A DNA stretch of 64,000 bases from Gnetum montanum (taxonomy: Eukaryota; Streptophyta; Gnetopsida; Gnetales; Gnetaceae): NCBI GenBank assembly GCA_015680685.1, contig MNCI01038363.1, forward strand, positions 62,001-126,000, in the 5' to 3' direction. Position numbers and translations under genes: made by a program. A model generated the notes under the pieces. The model was not told where the DNA came from. It searched no databases and saw only the letters and a program-made list of their open reading frames with translations. Shown here one piece after another: positions 55,790 to 64,000 of the stretch (the first letter of the stretch is position 1; each line of letters begins with the position of its first letter).

Positions 55790-56900
55790 AACTTATTTTC
55801 TTAAAGCTCATCTACCTTATAAAGATTAGGGACTTTAACATCTATAACTTAATAAGGTCCAAATTACATCAATGAAAATTTGTTTTGATGACCATTCTGG
55901 CCAAAATCTCTATCTATTTTTAAGACTCTACCATCTACATGGAAGGATTTAGAAGCAATGTTTTTATCAATCCACCTTTTAATGATTTCTTAATAATTTC
56001 ATATATATTCTACTACTTTTAAACATTTACGTTCAACATTCGATAGATTATAATATCTAGCAATAATAATTTCATTAAAACTTATATAATTTAAGAAGAA
56101 TTTAAAAGTAGATATCTATAAATTAATGGAAAATATGAGTTTTAACCAAAAACTAATTTATAATGGGTTGTTTTAATGGATTCTTGATAGTGTATATGAT
56201 CTTCCCATACCACCCACTTTAATTTCTCATGCCAATATTTAAGGTTATCTACAATTATCTTCTTGATTTCCCCTAAGAGATACTTAGAGGACTTAGCTAG
56301 TTCATTCCCTCGTGGGCAATATTTTGTAACATTTTTACATAGGATTTTATTATGCATGGTTCATTCTATGATTTCTAGATAAATAAAGATAGGAAAATTA
56401 TCAACTACTAAGATATAGGGATATTTATATCTTATGATGATAACATTCTCAAGAAACTTAATGACTTCACTTAATGTAGTGCCACTAGTAACCCTAGTTT
56501 CTAAAAAATGTGTGATTTAATCAATTGCTAATATGATGAACTTTTATTATCTTAATAATGGTGGATTAATAACTCTGAAAATAGTCAAATTTTATTGTGG
56601 AAAAGGTCTAATCTTAATGATGGATTTTAAAAGTGTTAAACTCTAGTGTCTCTACCCTTAAAATTTTGACATTATACACATGTTTTCACCATAGTATATA
56701 CATTAGTACTCATAATAGGTTAATATTAGCAAGCTTTTGTGATTTTATGAATTAGGAAGTGAGAGCCTAAATGTACTTCATCATATAAATATTTATTTCA
56801 TCTTTGATTTATTCCTTACCTAAACACCTAAGGTAAGCTCCTTCAAAGTTTTTTCTTTTAAATGTGTTCATTGATCATGTAGAATTTCTCACTTTTAGAT
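55790..56900 (-). pseudogene. Element H integrase remnant (Ty3/gypsy)
   Basis: The minus strand shows an integrase in order. HHCC-like zinc finger: EVHLGSHFLIHKITKAC and VKTCV.CQNFKGRDTRV (~56.8-56.65 kb). Core: KFLENVIIIRYKYPYILVVD, then the best part NKILCKNVTKYCPRGNELAK..NLKYWHEKLKWVVWEDHIH (56,357-56,142). C-terminal: KRWIDKNIASKSFHVDGRVL and a GPY motif (FGPY.V) at ~55.82 kb. The core 'NKNWHEKLKWALWA.R' block is typical of plant gypsy integrase. Stops and frameshifts throughout. Element B is inserted ~140 bp downstream. No RT of H is visible. Confidence 0.75.
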
Positions 56901-57163
56901 ATTAATTACTTCTATTTATTTCTAGGAAGATTAGAAAGGAAATGATTGAGAATTAAATTTTGATACTTTGGAGAAAATGGAATAGCTTTGTAATCTTTAA
57001 TTATTAGCACATGTAGGGGAATTGGTTCTAGTTCATATAAGACCTTTAGTTATTCTACATTTGATTTATGATCTATTAACTTTGTTAGTATAGTCCATTT
57101 AACTAACTTGGATGCTCTTCATTGTGTATCATATTCTTATAAATTCACAATTCATTTGGCTAT

Positions 57164-57469
57164 ATTTTTTGAAGGATCTTGTAATTATTTTTCTTAAGGG
57201 ATGGATGGGGAAGCAGGAAGGAGAGAATGATGTTGGATCCTAAAAATGAATAATAATATTTAAAAAATTCAAAGAACTTTAAATCATCAAAGAAAGAATC
57301 TAAAGAAAAAGCCCATATTTTTTGAAGTACCTTGTAATTTGTTTTCTCAAGAAATGGAAAGGGAAGTGGGAAGGACAAGATGTTGTTGGATGTTAAAAAT
57401 GAATAATAAAATTTAAAAAATTTAAACAACCTTAAATCATCAAAGAAAGAGTCTAAAGAAAAAGCCTAA
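57164..57469 (-). repeat. 153-bp tandem duplication
   Basis: 57,164-57,316 and 57,317-57,469 are near-identical apart from scattered changes (both end in TCTAAAGAAAAAGCC). The period is 51 codons, so the minus-strand 89-codon ORF shows the same aromatic-rich peptide twice (KFFKFYYSFLTSNNILSF and EFFKYYYSFLGSNIILSF). No known domain. Confidence 0.85.
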
Positions 57470-58499
57470 TAATTTGGGTAATTCCTTTTTAAGTTTCTAT
57501 CCTTACAACTAATCTTGAAAATCCTCCCCTTTGAGGTAGGAAAAGGATTAGACCTTATCCTTATTCAAAAGCACCCTCATAGGTTTTAAATTCTTACTAA
57601 AGAGTTTCTTGTAAAAAAAAAATGAGAAAACTCTCTCTAAAGACAAAGAATACATCAATCAGAAATAATGAATAAATAGAAACGAAAGTTGAAATATTCC
57701 CATGCTTGAGTCTCCAAAATAAAAATAAATTGATACTATAGCTTTNACATGAGAAAATGAGTCTTTATTTCTACAAAAAATATGAAGAAAAATAATTTAT
57801 CATATGTTTAAGAAAAGTGCTAATAGAAAGATCTTAATGAATAAGATACAATAAAAAATATAAATTTTTGAAAATATAAGAGCTTTGTAAATATGTTTTA
57901 TTTTTCTCATCCAAAATTTGTATGATAATTGCATTTTATAGGCCTTATTGAATTTTCTATGAATAAAATCATTCTTTGTAATAATCTCATAAGTAACTTT
58001 AAAATTAAAAGGGAAAAGGGATTTATCATTGTTCTAGAAAATATCTAAAAAATCTTGATGGAAATTATTATTAATCTTAAATATATTCTTAATATTAGAA
58101 ATTAACTTTTTAAAATTCTTGTTTCTCTTTCTATTCAAATCATAGACACTAGAAGCTTTATTTTATGTAATCCATCTATCATGCATACATAGACAAGAAA
58201 CTATTATAATACCAAATGTGCTCAAAGTGGTACACAATCTAAATGACTTAGTAACACAAGCTTCTTCATTAAAAGAAGACACCATGGGATAATTTACTTA
58301 CGCATAACTATTGAAATTGTAATATGATTGTAATTGTAATATTTGCTAAACTTATACCATGTTTTTAAAATTTGTTTAAGAATTGAAAAACTAAGAATAA
58401 AAATGACCTTAGGAAAAAGAAGGTAGTGAAGAAATTTATTATAGACCAACTATTATCATTCTTAGGTTTTTCTTACCTAAGTTTCTTTCTTAAAACAAA
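57470..58499. other. AT-rich stretch, no gene recognised
   Basis: Very AT-rich, with one undetermined base at 57,746. It may hold the 3' end of the AT-rich LINE, but no motif is convincing. Confidence 0.4.
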
Positions 58500-59649
58500 A
58501 ACCATCCAAAAATCATCTCTATTAATGCACTTTGCAATCCATTTTACTACAAGAGAAATACCTTTCTTGTGTTAATAAGGCTAAGTCCTCCATATTTCCT
58601 AATACTAGTAGAAATATCCTAAACAACTTTGAACAAACATTTTCTATGTTTCTTGGCAAACCAAAGAATTTAATGGATAATATGATTAATTTTATCATAA
58701 GAAGTGTTAGAAGGAGCCCAGCAACTAGAGTAATAAATATGAGTTAATTAAAGCATTTTTTTACTAATTAAAACTTTGTTAGGAAGGTTGAGGGTTTTTT
58801 CTTTCCATTTATCAAGCTTCTTTTTAATTTTATCAATTGTATAATTCCACAAAATAGTAACATTAGGCTCAATAGAAAATGTATTCTTGAAATTTTAAAG
58901 ATTGAATATTTTCTAAAGAATTCCCATGGTTTGATAGTAACACAATTATCAATATTACCATTACAATAAATAGTAGATTTGGCCAATTAATATGAAATCT
59001 AGGTGACATAGCAATTTTTCACTCTAGCTAAAAAATAATTAATATGTTGACGAGGATTATTGATTAGAAAAAAAGAATCATTTGCAAACTACATGTTAAG
59101 TAATTGCATGCCTTAATCATCAATTGAAAATTTTTATTTATGATATTCTTTTATAGATCATAATGCAAATTATGTAAAATAAAGTCTATAGTAATAATAA
59201 AAAGAAAGGGAGATAGTGAACCTTGATGAATTGGTCATTAAAAAGAAAAGGAGAAACTTAATCCAAAATCAGTAGCAATAGTAATACTGAACAATAATAA
59301 TAGTGAGAAATGTATAAATAAGAAAAATAAAATAATCATCAAATTCCTATTTATAAAAATAAGAAATAATAAAATTCCATTCAATCCTATCATAAGCTTT
59401 AGCATAATCTAACTTAATAAAATAAATGTCTTAGTTAGTATTAGAAGCCCACTATATTTCCTTCCTAGCTACAATAACATTATTTAAGATATGTCTACAT
59501 TTAACAAAACTAGTTTTCTTAGGTTTGATAATATATTCATTAATCTTCTAAATTTGGCAAGCTATGCTTTTAGCTAAAATTTTATAACTATTATTAGGAA
59601 ATTTTCTTTCGGAAAAGGTTGAGAGAATTTATATTCCAAAAAAAGAAGC
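58500..59649 (-). pseudogene. AT-rich LINE, reverse transcriptase (downstream part)
   Basis: Minus strand, reading from 59,620: NNSYKILAKSIACQI, KINEYIIKPKKTSFVKCRHI, then NNVIVARKEI and YFIKLDYAKAYDRIEW (catalytic motif A of non-LTR RT, 'KLDF.KAYD'). HQGSLSPFLFIIT (motif B, 'QG.PLSP.LF') is near 59.2 kb. Later pieces to 58.5 kb are weaker. Upstream the frame is broken at 59,649 by a second LINE and resumes at 63,217. Many stops. Base composition is far lower in GC than the inserted LINE. Confidence 0.75.
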
Positions 59650-60229
59650 TATACAGTTGTACAGCGTAGGCCAGGGTCGCTGACCTCACTCCCGGTAAGG
59701 AAAATCATTCGAAAAATCTCCAAGGATCACCCCTACGAAGACGAGATTTCATGAACCAAATTCTAAAACAAAAATATTAGTGTACAATCCCGAAAAAACA
59801 CCTCCCCCATCCCCCATCGCTACCTTTTGGGGGAAGTTTCTCTGGACTGTGCGTTCTCACTGACAAGGTGCCTGCTGGTACTTGGCTGCCCAGGTCCGGC
59901 TGCCAGGTGACATCGATTTTCTACGATGAACTAGGCAATCCTCGTTGGATGGTCCGTGGATGCGCCTTCTATCTAGAGCTACAGCTGGGTTGGTGACTGC
60001 ACAAGGGAGGTCTGCTATTGCCCCCCGTGCTGCTACTGGGGTCATCTCTTGTCCCTGATGTCTCCTCCACCGGAGTTTATCATCTTTGATCTCGTTTCTA
60101 GGGATTGACAGATGGGGTGATCATGGCTCTATTCCTGGCCATCCCCATACTGGCCACTCATCTCTAATGTTGATATTGGTATCTCAGCTCTGGATGGTTC
60201 ATAGCTATGCTGATTTAGTTCCAGAGTTT
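59650..60229 (-). other. 3' region of the GC-rich LINE
   Basis: GC-rich sequence after the Zn-binding domain. The 62-codon ORF at 59,857-60,045 has no recognised domain. The minus-strand end reads CTGTACAACTGTATAGC before the putative duplication. Confidence 0.45.
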
Positions 60230-60568
60230 TCAGACCTTGCCTGCCAACACTGCCGTGATAGGGAGGGCCACCCCTTTGAAGATGTAGTCATTCCGGGCAT
60301 GCCACAGGATCCAAAGTGCCGCTAGCATCGGTGAATTACTGGAAAATTCTGGGGAATGAAGGCTTGTCATTTGCTGTAATTGCCTGGTTACATGGCACTC
60401 ATGCAGAAAGTGCTGTAATGTTTCTACATGGCAGTTGCATAGTGGGAAATGGTTGCTGATATTCAGGCCATGTGTCTGTAGCAAGGCCTGAATGGGGAGG
60501 GCATGGTGTAGGATCAGCCACCCAAACATTTTGATTTTCTCTGGTAGAACCCCCTTCCATAGCCGCAT
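60230..60568 (-). pseudogene. GC-rich LINE Zn-binding (zf-RVT) C-terminal domain
   Basis: A 112-codon frame. LWKGVLPEKIKMFGWLILHH matches the 'W...LP.K.K.F.W...H' start of the plant RT zinc-binding domain, followed by LCNCHVETLQHFLHEC with the C..C....H....C pattern and ALWILWHARNDYIFKG near the end. This domain closes ORF2 in plant L1-type LINEs and is thought to bind nucleic acid. The link from the RT (60,843-61,073, FLSHKGKIVLASTILEAM) is interrupted by frame changes. Confidence 0.85.
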
Positions 60569-60842
60569 CGAGCATGGATCCGTTGCGAACTATTTTCGGA
60601 GGAGTTGCTGGGGGTGTAGGGAGATCTCGTCTTCGTGGCTCAAAAATCTTACATGTGTACAGAGTTGCCTCCAGGTGTGAGAATCAGAGTTGGCTGCTGC
60701 CCAGGGGCTATATTCTACTGTAGGATTTGCACCCAGAGGGGGGTCCTCGTTTGTTGTAGATAGTCACCAGAGGAGTCTTTGTCTACCTAAGGTTGCTTCC
60801 ATCATGAAGGGGAGTATGCCAACCCCCCCCCATGGTACGGGG

Positions 60843-62040
60843 TCATGCAGTGTTCACCCATGCCACCAGATGCATTTTCTTCCCCCCTTTTCCACTGAAC
60901 CACATGAAGTCGCGGATAATTGAGTCAATTTTTGTGGCAACTCCAATTGGCAGTGATGCCATGGAGGCAGCAAACCTCGCCATGGCCTCCAAAATGGTAG
61001 AGGCCAACACAATTTTTCCTTTGTGGGATAGGAAGCTGTTCATCCAGTGTGTTGTGTGCTTCTGGATTCGCATAATGAGGGCCTAGCAGGTTTGCTACCT
61101 GTGCCAGTTGTGGATGGGGATGCCCAAATATTTATCTTCCTCTCCCACTGGTAGGATCCCCAGGATTTGAATGATCTTTGTGTGTACCACGGGATGGGTG
61201 TGTGTGAAGTATAATGCAGATTTCTCGGTGTTGGGTGCCAGTCCCACTTCCCGTTGTGGGCGATTTAGTGCGCAGATTAGCATTCTGGCATGTGGCACCA
61301 TGGCCCTTGTAAAGATCATGGTGTCATCGACGTAATGTGTGGTGAGGCATGGGACACCATGCATATTTAGCCCCTGGACCCCTTCATTAGCACAGTATGT
61401 TTGCAGGAGGTCCATCAACATCAGAAATAGGAACGGGGAGAGGGGGTCGCCTTGACAAAGCCCATGTCCAATCCCATGAAAACCCCATAGTTGACCATTG
61501 ATATCAAGTAAAAACTACCCTCCCCATTGGATTTGCATGCAGAGCATCATGAAGGCCTCATCAAAGCCTTTCTCATATAGCACAATCCTTAGGGCAGCCC
61601 AGCTCACAGAATCGTAAGCCTTGGTTATGTCGAGTTTGATGCATAGGCTCGAGAGTTTTGCGACCTGAAGGGAGTGCTAAATTTTTTGAAGAAGCAGGAC
61701 TTGGTCCTGGAGATTCCGGTCCTTCATGAAAGTAGCCTAATTCTTCCCCATAAGTTGTGGCATTAGGGGCTACAGCCTGGCCATGATCATGCGTGAAAAA
61801 TGGCATAGGAGTGAGTTGCAGACACCTATGGGGCAGAAATGGCCTAGGGTTGTGGGATTCTCCATCTTGGGAAGAAGTACCATGCGGGAGCAATTGATTT
61901 CCTTGTGGACTTGACACCATGCCAGCATGTTATTGAAAGTGTCGAGCAGGTTTGCCCCAACGATGTCCTCGAATTCACAGAAGAATTCAATGGGCCATCC
62001 ATTAGGTCCCAGGGCCTTATTTGTTGGCATATCCTGTAGT
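60843..62040 (-). pseudogene. GC-rich LINE reverse transcriptase
   Basis: The blocks of a non-LTR RT occur in order on the minus strand. NKALGPNGWPIEFFCEFEDI (N-terminal 'ALGPDG' block) is followed by RMVLLPKMENPTTLGHFCPI ('IPK..NP....FRPI'), KLDITKAYDSVSWAALRIVL (motif A), GLCQGDPLSPFLFLMLMDLL (motif B) and THYVDDTMIF (motif C, the Y.DD active site kept). KYLGIPIHNWHR and the post-RT FLSHKGKIVLASTILEAM follow. Only a few stops and frame changes (near 61.75, 61.68, 61.52 and 61.09 kb) break it, so it is recent relative to its surroundings. It copies LINE RNA at a nicked target in active elements. Confidence 0.9.
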
Positions 62041-62640
62041 GCGATCCAAAGTTCTTGGCATGAGAACAGTTGTAGAAGTCATGAGTTGTCCATTGGATTT
62101 AATATTTTCTGTACTGGCATTGAAATCGGGTCTATCGACTGCCATTTCCAGACCTGCTACCAGTATTGTAGAAGTTTGTCCGCCCCTGAGGGCGTGTGCT
62201 GTTGTTCATCTTGCAGGAGACGCTGTAGTGGTCGGTGGCAAGTTTCGTGGTGTGCCTTCGCTGCTGCAAAAAAGAATTTCGTGTGCCGATCCCCTACCCT
62301 CAACCACTACATACGGGCCCATTGATGCCAATATTCTTCCTCTTCGCGGTGTAGCAGTTGTAGCTTGACCTGGAGGATGAGTTCTTCGCCTGTGTGATCG
62401 GCCCCTTACTCTTGTTGTTTCTAGGTTGCCAGTAACTTGGCCTGAATATGCATTCTGTAACCTTTGAATCGATATTTTTCTGTGGTCCCTATGTTTTTAA
62501 TTTGACTTTTGAGGGTCTTTAACCCCTTTTTTAGAAATTCACAAGGGTCCACTGAGGGCGTATAATCCTGCCAGATGTCCTGAACCATGTCACCTAGCCA
62601 CGGCATACTTAGCTAGGTGTGTTCGAACTAGAAGGGGTAG
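62041..62640 (-). pseudogene. GC-rich LINE endonuclease-RT connecting region
   Basis: Minus-strand 62,606-62,421 gives MPWLGDMVQDIWQDYTPSVD and FLKKGLKTLKSQIKNI, typical of the connecting helices in plant LINE ORF2. Plus-strand ORFs of 115-132 codons here are antisense shadows. No enzyme motif. Confidence 0.6.
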
Positions 62641-63180
62641 GGGCTCTAGAACACATCGCGGTCTAGCTGGCAGAGGATGGGTCGGTGATCAGAGGCCATC
62701 TGGGCACTGTTCCTTGTCTACGATTGCTCCAAGTGTACTTGCACCCCGCAATTTCCAAATCGGTGAGGTCATTTCTCTATAGCAGCATGAGAAATTTGAA
62801 TGCCCCTACAGGCTCCGCCATGGTGTCCCCGGTCTTCTCCCACCTGTAGAGCCTTTGGTTGAAATCACCAAGCAGTAACCAGCTGGCCTTGTTGGGGACA
62901 AGCCCCGCAACCCGGAAGAGCTCCTGAAGGTGTTCTTTCCATCCTTGGGCACTGTAAACATTGGTAGCCCATACTTTCTGCCCCGGCAGGTGCACCATGA
63001 TGCACCATTCGGAGATGTCTAGGATGTACGAGTCCGCCCTGGTGAGTACGGCGATACCTCCTGCACGACCCTTGTTGTGCGCCTGATGGCTGTACCACCC
63101 TGACCATTGAAGCACATGAGCTTTTAATTGCTGAAGTTTCGTTTCCTGTAAACACACGATATCACATCACTCGTCTCGCA
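62641..63180 (-). pseudogene. GC-rich LINE endonuclease (APE type), 5'-truncated
   Basis: Minus strand: CDIVCLQETKLQQLKAHVLQ (the Q-E-T-K motif of AP-endonuclease-like nucleases), GGIAVLTRA, then WLLLGDFNQRLYRWEKTG (GDFN catalytic motif), CKYTWSNRRQG and, in another frame, ASDHRPILCQL (SDH catalytic motif). These are the signature residues of the LINE nuclease that nicks the target. The first ~20 residues and ORF1 are missing. Several frame changes after 62,777. Confidence 0.85.
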
Positions 63181-63216
63181 CCAAACATTACCAATATGTT
63201 AAAAATATCCATTCTT

Positions 63217-64000
63217 AAAAAGAAGAAAAATCACATATTTATTAATATTTTTACTAAGAAAAATTTTTTTAATTGCTTTTTAGAAAGCATGAAAAATATC
63301 ATCTCCAATGATGCTCCAATGCTTCTTAAAAAATTCAATTATAAAGCCATCAAAACCTAGAGCTTTACTATCTGCTAAACTAAACATCACTACTTTGATT
63401 TCTTTTGCTATAATTTCTAATTCAAGAAAATTTGAATATGCTTCTGTCATAAGATGAGGAATATGTGTATTAGAGGTCTAGAAGGATTCCTTACTAAACT
63501 CTTTAAAAGAAAAATAATTTTCTAAAAATCTATTAATAGTCTCATAATGTATAATGATGGAATCATTATATAAAGTGATTCTAGTTTAGGTACTTCATCC
63601 TTTCCTTTTAAAAATTTAAAAGAATCCTTGCAAGGTTCATCTTTCATTTTTAAAACTTCATCATTTGTCCAAATTCTTTTCTTGATCTCATTTTTCTTCA
63701 TATAGCTTTGATATCTCCAAACATGCACTTTATTTTCTACATCATGAAACTTAATAAGTACATGTCAAGACGTTTCACATCATTCACTTGGAATCCTAAA
63801 AACTTTATGAATTTTTGGAAAAGTTATATGCATATCATCTGTAAGTTTTTCAACTTTCTTAAATAAAGTTTCATGTATGTTACCCTTTTTTCTTGGAATA
63901 CCTACAAAATCCAATTTTTTTTCTTTTTCCCTTTTTTCTTGTTCTTTCAAACCTTCTAAAATTCCAAATTCCATCTTTATCTTTGATCCTTCAAAATTAG
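63217..64000 (-). pseudogene. AT-rich LINE, upstream part (ORF1-like piece and RT start)
   Basis: Minus strand 63,430-63,210 gives EIKVVMFSLADSKALGFDGF then EFFKKHWSIIGDD and NINKYVIFLLF, the start of a non-LTR RT ('ALGPDGF...FF...W..I..D'). Only ~200 bp further upstream, 63,974-63,600 reads KKLDFVGIPRKKGNIHETLF, KIHKVFRIPSE and IKFHDVENKVHVWRYQSYMK. This resembles the RNA-binding C-terminal half of an L1-type ORF1 ('NLIIFGIPE...HRIG...VKFH'). The expected endonuclease between them is absent, so an internal deletion or unusual element is implied. The ORF1 call is tentative. It continues beyond the window. Confidence 0.6.

Larger units (their letters stand above)
59650..63216 (-). mobile_element. 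GC-rich L1-type LINE inserted in the AT-rich LINE
   Basis: A sharp GC- and CpG-rich block with, on the minus strand, endonuclease, RT, Zn-binding C-terminal domain and 3' region. A possible duplication AAAAAGAAG flanks it (59,641-59,649 and 63,217-63,225), and the two halves of the AT-rich LINE RT lie on either side. It is 5'-truncated inside the endonuclease, so ORF1 is missing. No clear poly(A) tail is seen. Few stops compared with the rest of the window. Confidence 0.75.

Noticed and set aside
61927-62368. Plus-strand ORFs of 115-132 codons
   Set aside because: Antisense shadows of the GC-rich LINE ORF2.

Overview
The window looks like intergenic DNA of a large plant nuclear genome. It is AT-rich and CpG-poor. 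It holds nested plant-type Ty3/gypsy LTR retrotransposons with tRNA-Asp-like and initiator-Met-like primer sites, two plant L1-type LINEs, and a fragment of an LRR receptor-kinase pseudogene. I see no intact host gene, rRNA, tRNA or CRISPR array. Almost every coding stretch carries stops or frameshifts, so the calls are decayed remnants recognised by conserved motifs. The species cannot be named from this sequence.

Layout. Bases 1-5,140 and 26,086-30,069 are pieces of an old plus-strand gypsy element (D: protease remnant, internal repeats, 3' LTR 28,708-30,069), preceded by scraps of other elements at 1-1,030. D is split by a ~20.9-kb minus-strand gypsy element (C, 5,141-26,080) with 1.53-kb LTRs and a TTGAC target duplication. 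C holds gag and protease on its right and RT, RNase H and integrase on its left. Between them lie about 10 kb with a decayed multi-intron gene on the opposite strand and a ~185-bp tandem repeat. Short arrays of a GCTAGTTTAAGGCCAT-type motif sit at nearly every module junction.

At 31.2-32.85 kb lies a plus-strand LTR (family F) whose U3 consists of 35-bp and 44-bp tandem repeats. Element A (33,386-43,695, plus) and element B (47,960-55,646, minus) are two copies of one non-autonomous LTR family. Each has LTRs, a tRNA-Asp-like primer site, gag and a second ORF that starts directly at a splice-acceptor-like AG/ATG, and neither has protease, RT or integrase. A contains a 2.7-kb solo LTR of family F (37,014-39,750) and a run of Ns (42,270-42,843). 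Between A and B are the LTR, primer site and gag start of another gypsy element (G, 43.7-45.0 kb), the kinase pseudogene (45.8-46.0 kb) and AT-rich DNA. Right of B is an integrase remnant (H, 55.8-56.9 kb).

The right end is a LINE inside a LINE. A GC- and CpG-rich L1-type LINE (59,650-63,216, minus) interrupts the reverse transcriptase of an older AT-rich LINE (58.5-64.0 kb, minus).

The most interesting observations are: (1) a 14-bp-phased octamer array in the U3 of the A/B LTRs, where the octamer changed from CGATATCG to CAACATTG while the phasing largely stayed; (2) the gag + ORF2 architecture of A/B with its splice-site start; (3) element C with an opposite-strand intron-bearing gene between protease and RT and a shared repeat at its module borders; (4) the hairpin-rich U3 repeats of family F.
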